64,000 nt of DNA from contig NZ_JAKZGR010000007.1 in the NCBI RefSeq assembly GCF_022549675.1, forward strand, positions 62,001 to 126,000, in the 5' to 3' direction. Each line of letters opens with the position of its first letter. Positions within the stretch are counted from its first letter, which is position 1. The translations under genes and the position numbers were made by a program. Below, in pieces: positions 8,994-19,078 of the stretch. This DNA comes from Belliella kenyensis. Its GTDB lineage: Bacteria > Bacteroidota > Bacteroidia > Cytophagales > Cyclobacteriaceae. The notes under the pieces were generated by a model, which saw only the letters and a list, made by a program, of their open reading frames with translations, ran no database searches and was not told the origin of the DNA.

Positions 8994-10461
8994 AATTTTT
9001 CATCTTAAATACCAAATCCGTCCTCAAGTCATACAGCTGCTCTTCTAAGCCTACTGGATAGATATGGGGATTGATCAATCGCTTATGCGCTTTGTCAAAA
9101 CAAGATAAACTTGATTTGGTATATTCCTTTATTTCTTGAATAGAAGGGCTGGTATAGACCTGTATGCCTTCTTTGAAAACTTGTTTTAACAAATTCACCT
9201 CTTCCAAATCCTCCACATTTAATTTTTTTCTCTTGGTGGGATCTGTTGGATCGATGATGACAATTTTGGATTTCCCTTGAACGGTATCCTTCAAGTACAA
9301 CATGTCCGCTACAGCTTTGCCATTTTTCAAAAACCGCTTCACTTGATGGTCTCCAGGAATATTGATTTTGATGGATTGCTGGGATACTTTTACTTTTGGC
9401 TCCCACTTGCCATTCATGTTTTTCAAAGCAGCCAATTTGTAGACAGCCCCCAAGGCTGGCTGGTCATAGGCTGTTACAAGCTTGGTACCTACTCCCCACG
9501 TGTCTATTGATGCTTCTTGAAATTTTAGAGAACTAATGATATGCTCGTCAAGGTCATTGCTTGCTACAACTTTGGCATCTGGAAAATCCGCTTCATCCAG
9601 CATTTGCCTCGCTAAGTTGCTGAAATATGCCAAATCCCCAGAGTCAATCCGCACTCCTAGCAATTCCTTACCTTTTGATCTCAGTATTTTTCCTACCTCA
9701 ATGGCATGCCTGATACCTGTCTCAGTGTCGTATGTATCTACAAGAAAAATGCATTTGTCAGGAAAAGCATCTGCATAAGCTTGAAATGCCTCGACTTCTG
9801 AGTCAAAAGACATGATCCAACTGTGCGCATGTGTACCAGATACTGGTATGCCAAATAGCTTACCAGCCATCACATTGCTCGTAGCGGCACATCCTCCTAT
9901 ATATGAAGCTCTACTTGCTGCTAATGCACCATCGATTCCCTGTGCTCTTCGAAGTCCAAACTCTAAGACGGAATCACCTTTTGCGGCCAAGACAACCCTT
10001 GCAGATTTGGTGGCTATAAGTGTCTGAAAATTGATGATATTTAATAGGGCAGTCTCTAATAATTGACACTGAATCAATGGTCCTTTCACCTTGATCATCG
10101 GAGTATGAGGAAAAATCACTGTTCCTTCTGCTACTGCCTCAAGATCGCAAGTGAAGCGCATTCTTTTCAAATAATCAATAAAACCTTCCTCAAAAACAGA
10201 TGTCCCATCAGTATTTTTCATCTCTCGAAGGTATCCTAGATCATCTTCATGAAAATGAAAATTATTACAGAAATCAATTACATATTCAAGTCCTGCTGCT
10301 ATAGTAAACCCACTCTGAAAAGGATGCTTTCTAAAAAACAGATTAAAAACAGCTTCTTGCTCCGCTTTTCCTGACTTCCAATAGGCATATGACATGGTCA
10401 ATTGATAGAAATCGGTCAATAATGCAAGGGAACCTTGGTAAAGATCTTTCGTGATTTTCAT
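8980..10461 (-). CDS. pncB: Nicotinate phosphoribosyltransferase
   Basis: The 493-residue product catalyses nicotinate + PRPP (+ ATP) to nicotinate mononucleotide, the first step of the Preiss-Handler NAD salvage route. Diagnostic blocks are LLTDFYQLTMSYAYWK at the N-terminus, EFGLRRAQGIDGALAASRA in the middle, SGTHAHSWIMSF (conserved His of the family) and GVRIDSGDLAYFS, which lines the phosphoribosyl site. ATG 10461 (MKITKDLYQGS) is preferred to 10479 because the six extra residues lack family similarity. The downstream PRPP synthetase overlaps it and provides its co-substrate. Confidence 0.95.
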   Translation of the reverse strand: MKITKDLYQGSLALLTDFYQLTMSYAYWKSGKAEQEAVFNLFFRKHPFQSGFTIAAGLEYVIDFCNNFHFHEDDLGYLREMKNTDGTSVFEEGFIDYLKRMRFTCDLEAVAEGTVIFPHTPMIKVKGPLIQCQLLETALLNIINFQTLIATKSARVVLAAKGDSVLEFGLRRAQGIDGALAASRASYIGGCAATSNVMAGKLFGIPVSGTHAHSWIMSFDSEVEAFQAYADAFPDKCIFLVDTYDTETGIRHAIEVGKILRSKGKELLGVRIDSGDLAYFSNLARQMLDEADFPDAKVVASNDLDEHIISSLKFQEASIDTWGVGTKLVTAYDQPALGAVYKLAALKNMNGKWEPKVKVSQQSIKINIPGDHQVKRFLKNGKAVADMLYLKDTVQGKSKIVIIDPTDPTKRKKLNVEDLEEVNLLKQVFKEGIQVYTSPSIQEIKEYTKSSLSCFDKAHKRLINPHIYPVGLEEQLYDLRTDLVFKMKNYEHE

Positions 10462-10751
10462 TGGCAAACATACTAGCAATTCAAATGTAGTGGAAAATGG
10501 CGAAAACAGCAGGAAATTGTAATTTTTTGGTCATTTTAAATCTGATTGTCCATTCGTTTTATATCTGTGTCTCCATGACGATTCCCATTAAAATCTAATC
10601 AAATAATTTTAATGATTGATGACAAAGCTCCATTTGGACAAGCTAGAATTTGATAAAATTGTGGCGTAACAACCTATTTTAAATTCTTTTCTTCTCAAAT
10701 AAAAAAATTGGCTAATATTTTGATAAGCGAATGGATTATAACCAACTCATT

Positions 10752-11486
10752 ATGAAAAAACTATTTGGCCTCCTCACTGTTTTGTTGATTGCTACATTTA
10801 CCTTGTCTACTTCGTCATGTTCCAATGAGGAAGAGATTCCTGGAATCGGAGAAGGAAAGCTAGGCTTTGCGCTAAAACTAAAAGATGAAAGTACTCCAAA
10901 TACCGAAGCTAGAACCCAAGCCTCAAGATTGAACATCATCGATGGTTTCATTCAAGTCAAAGAATTAGAACTCGAAGTAGAGGGTAGAAATGAAAATGGT
11001 CGGTTCGAAAGAGAAATAGAGATCAAATTCAAAGAAATCAGAAAGATATCATTAGATAAATTCAATCCAGATGCTGATTTTTTTATCAATATCCCTGAAG
11101 GTGAATACAGAGAAATAGAAGTAGAATTAGACCTAATAGATTTTAGAAATGAGCCCTCTATCTTTCTCTCTGGTACATTCACCAAAGAAAACGGGAATTC
11201 TGTTTTGTTAAGATTTGAGCATTTTGGTGATGATATAGATTTTGAAGTAGAAATAGAAGGAAAAGACGGAGGTTATTTTTCCATAGATCGAACAAATAAC
11301 CCACTTGCTCTCTTGGAAATCAAGGTAAACAACTGGTTTTCCAATGTTTCAAATCAAGAACTAGAAAACGCTACATTAACCGATGGAGCAATTGTCATTA
11401 GCAACAATCAAAACAAAGAAATCTATAGAAAGATAATCAATAGGATATCTGCAAACTCAGATATCGAAATTAAATTGAGGAATTGA
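10752..11486 (+). CDS. Lipoprotein of unknown function
   Basis: The 244-residue product starts with a lipoprotein signal peptide (MKKLFGLLTVLLIAT, lipobox STSSC). An in-frame ATG at 10731 lies seven residues earlier and is less likely because the Lys-Lys start of the signal peptide follows the second ATG. The mature part is acidic and beta-rich, with strands such as GKLGFALKLKD, VKELELEVEGR and EGEYREIEVELDL, reminiscent of DUF4382-type exported beta-sandwich proteins, though I cannot assign it firmly. Nothing suggests an enzyme. It is convergent with glpF, with only seven bases between the two stop codons. Confidence 0.7.
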   Translation: MKKLFGLLTVLLIATFTLSTSSCSNEEEIPGIGEGKLGFALKLKDESTPNTEARTQASRLNIIDGFIQVKELELEVEGRNENGRFEREIEIKFKEIRKISLDKFNPDADFFINIPEGEYREIEVELDLIDFRNEPSIFLSGTFTKENGNSVLLRFEHFGDDIDFEVEIEGKDGGYFSIDRTNNPLALLEIKVNNWFSNVSNQELENATLTDGAIVISNNQNKEIYRKIINRISANSDIEIKLRN

Positions 11487-11493
11487 TTGCTCC

Positions 11494-12234
11494 CTAACTG
11501 ATCAGAAATCCTGCTAGAATTGCTGCCAATACACCACCTAAGAGGGGACCGAGTATAGGAATCCAAGCATAACCCCATTCACTAGAACCTTTTTGAAAAA
11601 TTGGTGCCAAGGCATGAAAAAGCCTTGGCCCTAAATCTCTTGCTGGATTGATAGCATAGCCAGTAGTTCCACCTAAACTGAGCCCTATCACCCAAACCAA
11701 AAATGCCACTGGTATCGCTCCTACAGCCCCAAGCCCTATTGGTGTACCACCTTCCTCAGTCTGTAATTCAGCATCGGTGATAAAATATATTACAAAAAGC
11801 AGTATAAATGTACCAGTCATTTCTGCGAAGAAATTGATAGGCAAATTTTTGATCGCTGGACTAGTCGCAAAAACTGCAAGCTTTGTACTTGTATCCTGGG
11901 TGCGATCAAAATGATCTTTATAGATAATCCATGTGATAAATGCCCCGATAAATGCCCCACAAACTTGAGCTAAAATATATCCTATAACTAAACTCCAATC
12001 AAATGACCCATGAACAGCCAGAGAAATAGTCACTGCGGGGTTCAAATGAGCACCACTGTATGGACCAGCTACCACTACTCCTAAATATACAGCCAAAGCC
12101 CATCCCGTAGTGATCACTATCCAACCACTTCCATGGCCTTTGGTATCCTTCAAGATCACATTGGCGACAACAGAACAGCCCATTAAAAGCAATATGGCTG
12201 TAGCAATGAATTCAAAAATATACGCTTGCATCAA
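11494..12234 (-). CDS. glpF: Glycerol uptake facilitator (aquaglyceroporin)
   Basis: The 246-residue membrane protein belongs to the MIP family and lets glycerol diffuse into the cell. Both half-helix pore motifs are present: GAHLNPAVTISL and GYAINPARDLGPRL. The Asp following the second NPAR is the glyceroporin signature, as opposed to the serine-type context of water-only aquaporins. Six membrane helices can be traced. It is the last gene of glpD-glpK-glpF, starting 36 bases after the end of glpK. The first two codons are both ATG. Confidence 0.95.
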   Translation of the reverse strand: MMQAYIFEFIATAILLLMGCSVVANVILKDTKGHGSGWIVITTGWALAVYLGVVVAGPYSGAHLNPAVTISLAVHGSFDWSLVIGYILAQVCGAFIGAFITWIIYKDHFDRTQDTSTKLAVFATSPAIKNLPINFFAEMTGTFILLFVIYFITDAELQTEEGGTPIGLGAVGAIPVAFLVWVIGLSLGGTTGYAINPARDLGPRLFHALAPIFQKGSSEWGYAWIPILGPLLGGVLAAILAGFLIS

Positions 12235-12270
12235 TTATGACTTAGGGTTTATTGTTTCAATAAGTAATCA

Positions 12271-13767
12271 TCAATCTCTTTTTGTCCAAAACTGAATCGT
12301 CTTGATGGCATGATTCCAATCAGCTATACCACTCTCTACTTTTGATCTATCAGAATTTGGCTTGTAAGTTTTATCTTTTTTCCAAAACTTACTGATCTCC
12401 TTGGTATTTTCCCAATACCCTACTGCCAAACCAGCCAAAAATGCTGCACCAAGAGCCGTGGTCTCTGTGATATCAGGTCGAATCACATTCACATCCAATA
12501 CATCAGATTGGAACTGCATCAAAATATCATTAATCGTAGCCCCACCATCTACTCGAAGCTCTTTGATATCAAGATCACTATCTGCCTGCATAGCTTCCAA
12601 TACATCCATAGTCTGATAGGCAATAGCGTTGAGGGCTGCTCTTGCGATGTGAGCGTCTGAGGTATTTCTTGTCAATCCAAATAAAGTACCTCTGGCATAA
12701 GAATTCCAGTATGGCGCTCCCAAACCGGCAAATGTTGGAACAAAAACCACTCCCTCTGTATCTTCTACTTTTCCCGCTAGTTCCTCGACTTGCTTGGAAG
12801 TGAGAATTACTCCTAGCTTGTCCCTTAACCATTGTACTACTGCCCCTCCTATAAAAATACTCCCCTCAAGTGCATACGTCGTTTTTTCTCCTATTTTCCA
12901 GGCTATAGTTGTTAATAGACCATGTTCAGAAATTATTGGTTTTCTCCCAATGTTCATCAACATAAAACAACCCGTGCCATAGGTGTTTTTGACCATGCCT
13001 TTTTTGGTACATTGCTGACCGAACAAAGCTGCTTGCTGATCACCAGCTATTCCAGCTATGGGGACTTCTTGGTCTAAAAAATCACATTTTGTCTTACCAT
13101 AGACTTCGCTGCTGTCCCTTACTTCTGGTAAAATTTCTTTGGGTATTTCAAACAATTCAAGTAATTCTTCATCCCACTCCAAAGTGTTGATGTTATACAA
13201 TAACGTTCTTGAAGCATTGCTTACATCAGTGACATGAACTTCTCCATTTGTAAGCTTCCATACCAGCCAAGTATCTATCGTTCCACATATCAGCTCTCCC
13301 TTCTTTGCCTTATCACGAGATCCTTCGACATGGTCTAGTATCCATTTGATTTTTGTTCCTGAAAAATATGGATCTAAAAGTAAACCAGTCTTCTCTCTTA
13401 CCACTTCATCTTTTCCATCCTTTTTCAATGCTTCACAATAATCAGAAGTTCTTTTGTCTTGCCAAACGATGGCATTATAAATTGGTTCTCCCGTTTTTTT
13501 ATCCCAAACTATTACAGTTTCCCTTTGATTGGTGATACCTATAGCTACCAAATCTTTCGCTGTCAGATTCGCTTCACTGATAGCTTGCTTAGTAACTTCA
13601 GCTTGAGTTTCCCATATTTCCAAGGGATCATGCTCTACCCATCCAGATTTTGGAAAATGCTGTTTGAATTCTTTCTGACCTGAAGAGATTATATTTCCTT
13701 TATGATCAAAAATAATGGATCTGGAGCTTGTCGTTCCTTGATCCATAGCCATTACAAATTTATTCAT
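12271..13767 (-). CDS. glpK: Glycerol kinase
   Basis: The 498-residue FGGY-family kinase converts glycerol to sn-glycerol-3-phosphate with ATP. The N-terminal phosphate loop is MDQGTTSSRSIIFD; the glycerol-binding segment GITNQRETVIVWD and the central GIAGDQQAALFGQ are intact; the C-terminal ATP site shows LRVDGGATINDILMQFQ. Length and motif order match E. coli GlpK. It lies between glpD and glpF with gaps of about 31 and 36 bases, consistent with one transcript. Confidence 0.97.
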   Translation of the reverse strand: MNKFVMAMDQGTTSSRSIIFDHKGNIISSGQKEFKQHFPKSGWVEHDPLEIWETQAEVTKQAISEANLTAKDLVAIGITNQRETVIVWDKKTGEPIYNAIVWQDKRTSDYCEALKKDGKDEVVREKTGLLLDPYFSGTKIKWILDHVEGSRDKAKKGELICGTIDTWLVWKLTNGEVHVTDVSNASRTLLYNINTLEWDEELLELFEIPKEILPEVRDSSEVYGKTKCDFLDQEVPIAGIAGDQQAALFGQQCTKKGMVKNTYGTGCFMLMNIGRKPIISEHGLLTTIAWKIGEKTTYALEGSIFIGGAVVQWLRDKLGVILTSKQVEELAGKVEDTEGVVFVPTFAGLGAPYWNSYARGTLFGLTRNTSDAHIARAALNAIAYQTMDVLEAMQADSDLDIKELRVDGGATINDILMQFQSDVLDVNVIRPDITETTALGAAFLAGLAVGYWENTKEISKFWKKDKTYKPNSDRSKVESGIADWNHAIKTIQFWTKRD

Positions 13768-13798
13768 GCTATCAAGGTTAAAATGGGCTATGTAATTC

Positions 13799-15376
13799 TT
13801 ACTTGGTTAAAATGTATCCATCGGCTAGTTTGGAGAAATTATCAACCTCTCGATCTATCCATTGCTGATCTTTATGCAGCAGTTCAGCCATCATTTCTGC
13901 TACTTTCAAAGCTGAATCCTTGGCAGCTTTTGCATCCAAAAACAATAACCTAGTCCTACGGGCAAGAACATCTTCCACGTGAAGAGCCATCTCGTTTTGA
14001 ACTGCAAAGACTACCGTTTCCATGCAGTAATCATAATTAGGATGAATTTTTTGCTGAAATCGTTCGTCTGTTAACCTCAGGTCTTCTATATGCTTTAGGT
14101 CACTCCCGTACACATAATATGGATTATTGAAGTCTATATCTGTAGATTTTTCATTCCCATGAATGGCAATCTCCTCACTTTTACAAGGTTTTGGTGGTAG
14201 TTTTTTCAACGAAATCAACTTATCAATAATGTCTTCAGCCATTTTTCTATAAGTGGTCCACTTCCCCCCTATCATTGTCAAAATCCCAGATTCAGACATC
14301 ACTATTTTGTGGCTTCTGGAAATCTCCTTTGTTTTCTGATTTTTATCTGAAGGCGCAGCAAGTGGTCTGAGTCCTGAAAAAACTGACCTCACATCTTCCT
14401 TTGTAGGAGGAATCGTAAGAAATCTCCTTGCTGTTTCCAAGATAAAATCAATTTCTTCATTTAGAGGCTTTGGCTCGTAAGAGGTAGAATCTATCAATGT
14501 ATCTGTAGTCCCCACTATCACTTTGTTGTGCCATGGAACGGCAAATAAGACCCTGCCATCGGAAGTTTTGGGTATCATCAGAGCTTGTTCAGATGGTAAA
14601 AACTTCCTGTCCAATACCAAATGAATACCTTGACTCGGGACAATCATCTTCCCAGCGTCAGGTTCATCCATACTCATGACATCATTGGTGAATACCCCTG
14701 TGGCATTGACGACGGTTTTTGTGTTCAGAATAAACTCTTCACCTTTCTCCATATCTGTGGCCTTTACCCCCACTACTTTTCCAGTCTTATCCTTTTGAAA
14801 ACCCGTGACAGGAAAATAATTAACCACATAGGCTCCTTGTTCTACTGCTGTCTGTGCCAGGTTAAGTGCTAGCCGTGCATCATCAAACTGTCCATCATAA
14901 TAAACTACCCCACTGCTTAGTTTGTCTTGATTGATAGTAGGAATGGCTTCTATAGTTTTACTCTTTGAAATATAACTTGTCTTTCCCAAGCTCAATTTAC
15001 CAGACAAAAAATCATAGATGGAAAGACCAAACTTATAATACATTCCACCCCACCAAGTATAATTTGGAATCACAAACTTTTGATTTTTGAATAGGTGAGC
15101 GGCATTTTTTGCCAAGACTCCTCTTTCCTTCAAAGCTTCACGGACCAAACTTATGTCTCCATTGGCCATGTACCTCACTCCTCCGTGAACCAACTTGGTA
15201 CTTCTGCTTGATGTTCCTTTGGCAAAATCATGGGATTCCAACAACAAAGTCTTGAATCCACGGCTTGCAGCATCCACAGCTACGCCTAAGCCTGTAGCTC
15301 CTCCACCAATGATAATGACATCCCAATTTAATTTCTTTTTAATTTGCTCAATTGCTAAAGATCTATCAAATTTCAT
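13799..15376 (-). CDS. glpD: Glycerol-3-phosphate dehydrogenase (FAD, aerobic type)
   Basis: The 525-residue flavoprotein oxidises glycerol-3-phosphate to dihydroxyacetone phosphate and passes electrons to the quinone pool at the inner membrane. The FAD loop is VIIIGGGATGLGVAVDAA at the N-terminus, followed by SSRSTKLVHGGVRY, the family's conserved FAD/substrate segment, and GGKWTTYRKMAED near the C-terminal domain. ATG 15376 (MKFDRSLAIEQI) is chosen because the 20 residues encoded upstream are Lys/Gln-rich and unlike the family. It heads glpD-glpK-glpF. No glpR-like regulator is adjacent. Confidence 0.95.
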   Translation of the reverse strand: MKFDRSLAIEQIKKKLNWDVIIIGGGATGLGVAVDAASRGFKTLLLESHDFAKGTSSRSTKLVHGGVRYMANGDISLVREALKERGVLAKNAAHLFKNQKFVIPNYTWWGGMYYKFGLSIYDFLSGKLSLGKTSYISKSKTIEAIPTINQDKLSSGVVYYDGQFDDARLALNLAQTAVEQGAYVVNYFPVTGFQKDKTGKVVGVKATDMEKGEEFILNTKTVVNATGVFTNDVMSMDEPDAGKMIVPSQGIHLVLDRKFLPSEQALMIPKTSDGRVLFAVPWHNKVIVGTTDTLIDSTSYEPKPLNEEIDFILETARRFLTIPPTKEDVRSVFSGLRPLAAPSDKNQKTKEISRSHKIVMSESGILTMIGGKWTTYRKMAEDIIDKLISLKKLPPKPCKSEEIAIHGNEKSTDIDFNNPYYVYGSDLKHIEDLRLTDERFQQKIHPNYDYCMETVVFAVQNEMALHVEDVLARRTRLLFLDAKAAKDSALKVAEMMAELLHKDQQWIDREVDNFSKLADGYILTK

Positions 15377-15666
15377 CGTTGAATATCCTTTAAATTGGGT
15401 TTTAGGGTTTATTTTTTGAATTGACTTTTGTCCCAAAATTTGATCTCTCTTTCATGTGAAAGGAAAACTAAATTTTCTCAATTTTCTTATCGGAAATGAT
15501 TTAGAATATAAGCGTGTACTACTTTGTAAATTTAGGCTATTAGATTAAACTATAAATCAAACCATTCAATCCTTGATAATCTTAAATGTATCTTAAAAAT
15601 CGTTGTTATCCAAAAAGTTAAAACTGTAAATTAAACTTTGAAGGAATAGAGGCATTTACATGGTCG

Positions 15667-16497
15667 TCATTTCTTAGATGTCACATTCAACAATACCCCA
15701 CCCAAAACCAATAACATACCCAAGTAAGTCATCAAAGTGTAAGTCTCATCAAAAACAAAAAAGCCAAATCCCAGAGCATAAACTATCCCTATATAACTCA
15801 AACTTGAAATTTTGGAAAGGTTGGCGTTTTGGTAGGCCAAAGTCATGAAATATTGAGCAGCCTGAGTCAATACACCTACCACGAGTAAGACCACCCAATC
15901 CCACCCTACAGGCATCACCCATACAAAATAGGAAATCAATGCTGCTATGGGAGTGGTGATCAGAGGGAAATAGAACATAATAACCAAAGGATGTTCACTG
16001 TTTTTTAGCTTTCTGATCACATTGTACGCCACCCCCATAGCTAAAGAAGCTACCAAACCAATAGACAAATCAAAGACTGAAATTCTCGGATCAAAACCTT
16101 TGATGATCAATACACCAAGGAATGATACTCCAAAATAAAGGTATTTTCGCTTTGCTACTTTTTCTCCTACTATAAAAATCCCAAGAATAGTCGTAAAAAT
16201 TGGCGCTAGATAGTTGATCGTCACAGCACTAGCAAGGGGAATAGTCTGGAGATTGTAAAAAAAAGCAATCAATCCTACCGATCCTGCAATACCTCTAGTA
16301 ATCAGCAAGCTACGATTATTGCCAAACAATGGTACTTTTAGGCGTTTTAGAACTATAAAAGTCATGAAAAAACTCAGCACTGATCGAAATAGAATTATCT
16401 CAATAGCGGGGATATGGGGGATCAATTTTACTGACACATTCATCAAGGCAAATAAAAACCCCGCCAATAACATGTGCTGAACACTCTTTTTACTCAA
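15667..16497 (-). CDS. EamA/DMT-superfamily permease
   Basis: The 276-residue protein has about ten hydrophobic helices arranged as two EamA repeats. The first repeat runs from MLLAGFLFALMNVSVKLI to GVLIIKGFDPR and includes the typical end-of-repeat stretch INYLAPIFTTILGIFIVGEK; the second ends with LGMLLVLGGVLLNV. Such proteins export or import small metabolites, and the substrate cannot be predicted. It stands alone between the glp operon and the LolD-type ATPase gene, all on the minus strand but separated by 290 and 187 bases. Confidence 0.88.
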   Translation of the reverse strand: MSKKSVQHMLLAGFLFALMNVSVKLIPHIPAIEIILFRSVLSFFMTFIVLKRLKVPLFGNNRSLLITRGIAGSVGLIAFFYNLQTIPLASAVTINYLAPIFTTILGIFIVGEKVAKRKYLYFGVSFLGVLIIKGFDPRISVFDLSIGLVASLAMGVAYNVIRKLKNSEHPLVIMFYFPLITTPIAALISYFVWVMPVGWDWVVLLVVGVLTQAAQYFMTLAYQNANLSKISSLSYIGIVYALGFGFFVFDETYTLMTYLGMLLVLGGVLLNVTSKK

Positions 16498-16684
16498 AGC
16501 TATTTACTTAATTATTTGTATGATCACATAAAGTTTATTAGATACACCTTAATTAATTCTGCTTTCAAATCTTCTCCAAATTTAGAGACAAATAACTAGA
16601 TCGAATCTTTTAAATTTTAAAAGGCTTTCACACAGCCTCTTGGTGCTAGACAATAGACAACAATTAAATGATTCTTTTCTTTGA

Positions 16685-17341
16685 TTAGTTCATTATTATC
16701 CTACCATCTTGCATAGTCAGCATCCTATCAGCCATCTCAGCAAGCTCTTGATTATGCGTGACAATCACAAAGGACTGCTTGAATTCATCCCTTAACTTAA
16801 AAAAAAGATGGTGCAAATCTTCTGCACTTTTAGAGTCTAGATTACCACTTGGTTCATCTGCGAAGATAATTTTCGGATCATTGATCAGTGCCCTTGCGAC
16901 TGCGATTCGCTGCTGTTCACCTCCAGAGAGCTCCGAAGGCTTATGCTGAAGTCTTCCTGCTACACCCAGAATTGTTGCCAACTCGTGAGCTCGTTTTTTT
17001 AATTCTACTTCAGACCTGCCTGCTATCAATCCTGGAATAATAATATTTTCTTCACCCGTAAATTCAGGAAGTAAATTGTGAAACTGAAAAATAAAACCAA
17101 TCTCTCTATTTCTAAAAGCAGCCAGCTTATCTCCTGTTAGTTTGGTTACGTTGATATCTCCAACAAATACCTCCCCCATGTCAGCTTCATCTAGGGTACC
17201 AAGGATATGAAGCAGCGTGCTCTTTCCAGCTCCAGAAGCTCCAACAATGGATACTACCTCAGCGGGATTGATCATAACATCCACACCCTTAAGAACATGT
17301 AAGTCTCCGTAGTATTTTTGTATTCCTTTGGCTTGTAGCAT
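16685..17341 (-). CDS. ABC transporter ATP-binding protein, LolD/MacB type
   Basis: The 218-residue ATPase has a complete set of motifs: Walker A VGASGAGKSTLL, Q-loop FIFQFHNLLPEFT, signature LSGGEQQRIAVARAL, Walker B IIFADEPSGNLD and the H-loop VIVTHN. The phrase FQFHNLLPEFTGEEN and the short length are typical of LolD, which powers release of lipoproteins from the inner membrane with LolC/E. No permease gene adjoins it, as is common for lolD in Bacteroidota, so the partner is elsewhere. ATG 17341 (MLQAKGIQKYYG) is preferred over an upstream start that adds 15 residues. It is divergent from sucC. Confidence 0.88.
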   Translation of the reverse strand: MLQAKGIQKYYGDLHVLKGVDVMINPAEVVSIVGASGAGKSTLLHILGTLDEADMGEVFVGDINVTKLTGDKLAAFRNREIGFIFQFHNLLPEFTGEENIIIPGLIAGRSEVELKKRAHELATILGVAGRLQHKPSELSGGEQQRIAVARALINDPKIIFADEPSGNLDSKSAEDLHHLFFKLRDEFKQSFVIVTHNQELAEMADRMLTMQDGRIIMN

Positions 17342-17481
17342 GGTATCGGTTTTTATGAATGACAAAGTTAAATCAAAATCTATCAAGGAATCAAAAATGC
17401 CATATTTTTACCAAAAAGAGATCGACTTAGCTTGAAAAATCAAGACGAAGGACTTAACTTCGTGCAAAAATTTTCTCAAGG

Positions 17482-18693
17482 ATGAATATACACGAATATC
17501 AAGCAAAAGAAGTTTTAAAAAGTTATGGTGTAAAAATTCAGGAAGGCATCGTAGCAGAAACCCCTGAAGCAGCACTTGAAGCAGCCAAAAAACTCAATGC
17601 AGAGACTGGCACTTCATGGTATGTGATCAAAGCACAAATCCATGCAGGTGGACGTGGAAAAGGTAAAGTTCAGGAAACAGATTCAAATGGTGTAGTTTTG
17701 GCCAAAAAACTTGAAGATGTAGCTGAAAAGGCCAAAAACATCCTTGGTGGTACTTTGGTAACACACCAAACAGGCCCTGAAGGAAAGAAGGTAAACAAGG
17801 TATTGATCGCAGAAGATGTATACTATCCAGGTGATTCAGAACCAAAGGAGTATTATCTTTCTATACTTTTAGACAGAGCCAAAGGATGTAATGTCATCAT
17901 GGCATCTACAGAAGGAGGAATGGACATCGAAGAGGTGGCAGAAAAAACTCCAGAAAAAATCATCAAAGAATGGATCGATCCTAAAGTAGGTCTTCAAGGA
18001 TTCCAAGCTAGAAAAGTAGCTTTCAAATTGGGATTAGAAGGGAATGCCTTCAAGGAAATGGTAAAATTCATCACTGCACTCTATGCAGCGTATGAAGGAA
18101 CAGATTCTTCACAGTTTGAAATCAACCCAGTTTTAAAAACATCTGACAATAAGATTTTGGCAGTGGATGCTAAGGTAAACTTGGATGACAATGCCCTATA
18201 CAGACACAAAGATCTTGCGGCACTCAGAGATTTGGAGGAAGAGGATCCTTTGGAAGTTGAAGCAGCTGAATCTGGACTAAACTATGTGAAGCTTGACGGT
18301 AATGTAGGCTGTATGGTAAACGGTGCTGGTCTAGCTATGGCGACTATGGACATGATCAAGCTTTCTGGTGGAGAGCCTGCTAACTTCCTAGACGTAGGTG
18401 GCGGAGCCAATGCAACTACAGTAGAGGCAGGATTCAGAATCATCTTGAAAGATCCAAATGTAAAAGCTATTTTGATCAACGTATTTGGTGGAATCGTAAG
18501 GTGTGATAGGATCGCTAATGGCGTAGTAGAAGCTTATAAATCTATCGGAGACATTCAAGTGCCAATCATTGTCAGACTTCAAGGTACTAATGCTGAAGAA
18601 GGTGCAAAGATCATCGACGAGTCAGGATTGAAAGTATCTTCTGCCATCACTTTGAAAGAAGCTGCGGACAAGGTGAAAGAAGCTATTGCCTAA
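17482..18693 (+). CDS. sucC: Succinate-CoA ligase, ADP/GDP-forming, beta subunit
   Basis: This is the beta subunit of the TCA-cycle enzyme that converts succinyl-CoA to succinate with nucleotide triphosphate formation. The 403 residues start [17 protein letters not shown], the family N-terminus of the ATP-grasp domain, and contain [13 protein letters not shown], the metal/phosphate segment FEINPVLKT and the C-terminal power-helix region [16 protein letters not shown]. The alpha subunit gene sucD is not next to it; the following features are a terminator and a tRNA gene, so the subunits are encoded apart. Confidence 0.97.
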   Translation: MNIHEYQAKEVLKSYGVKIQEGIVAETPEAALEAAKKLNAETGTSWYVIKAQIHAGGRGKGKVQETDSNGVVLAKKLEDVAEKAKNILGGTLVTHQTGPEGKKVNKVLIAEDVYYPGDSEPKEYYLSILLDRAKGCNVIMASTEGGMDIEEVAEKTPEKIIKEWIDPKVGLQGFQARKVAFKLGLEGNAFKEMVKFITALYAAYEGTDSSQFEINPVLKTSDNKILAVDAKVNLDDNALYRHKDLAALRDLEEEDPLEVEAAESGLNYVKLDGNVGCMVNGAGLAMATMDMIKLSGGEPANFLDVGGGANATTVEAGFRIILKDPNVKAILINVFGGIVRCDRIANGVVEAYKSIGDIQVPIIVRLQGTNAEEGAKIIDESGLKVSSAITLKEAADKVKEAIA

Positions 18694-18780
18694 ACAAAAA
18701 ATACTGTCAACTATTCTACTTGTGATTTAACAATTGATAAATTCACCACAGACTAGCTGTCACAAACAATACAAATAAAA

Positions 18781-18856
18781 GGCTACCTATTTTGACCTTA
18801 AATAATCACGGAATGTGTTGCTAGATAAGGTCATTTGCAAGTAGGTAGTCTTTTTT
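18781..18856 (+). terminator. Rho-independent terminator after sucC
   Basis: GGCTACCTA (18781-18789) pairs with TAGGTAGTC just before the T-run, and inside it TGACCTTA pairs with TAAGGTCA, forming a long two-part stem. Six T residues follow at 18851-18856. It lies about 90 bases after the sucC stop and five bases before the tRNA gene, so it should separate sucC transcription from the tRNA. Confidence 0.8.
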
Positions 18857-18861
18857 GATAA

Positions 18862-18935
18862 GCGCTCGTAGTTCAACTGGATAGAATATCGGATTTCGGC
18901 TCCGAGGGTTGAGGGTTCGAATCCTTCCGAGCGCA
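18862..18935 (+). tRNA. tRNA-Arg (anticodon UCG)
   Basis: A full cloverleaf can be drawn. The acceptor arms are GCGCTCG (18862-18868) and CGAGCGC (18928-18934) with discriminator A; the anticodon stem is TCGGA/TCCGA around loop TTTCGGC, giving anticodon TCG at 18896-18898; the T arm is GAGGG-TTCGAAT-CCTTC. The anticodon reads CGN arginine codons, principally CGA. CCA is not encoded. It sits between two terminators, so it is transcribed as a single tRNA. Confidence 0.95.
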
Positions 18936-18954
18936 CTAAAGTTGCCATTAAGTT

Positions 18955-18988
18955 TTTCAAAATTGATTTCTGCAGATCAATTTTGAAA
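18955..18988. repeat. Perfect 13-bp inverted repeat just after the tRNA gene
   Basis: TTTCAAAATTGAT (18955-18967) is followed after eight bases by its exact reverse complement ATCAATTTTGAAA (18976-18988). It begins 20 bases after the tRNA. There is no clean T-run behind it, so it may be a processing or protective hairpin of the tRNA precursor, or a weak terminator, rather than a strong terminator. Confidence 0.6.
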
Positions 18989-19078
18989 GATTCAAAAATT
19001 TTATTAAAAGTATTAAGTGTAACTATGTAATCCTAATGATTGATCTTTGATTATATTCTCGACCTAACGCTTTCAATG

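Noticed and set aside
15449-15462. CTTTCA-TG-TGAAAG inverted repeat upstream of glpD as a glycerol operator
   Set aside because: Arms are only six bases, it does not resemble known GlpR sites, and no regulator gene is adjacent; too weak to list.
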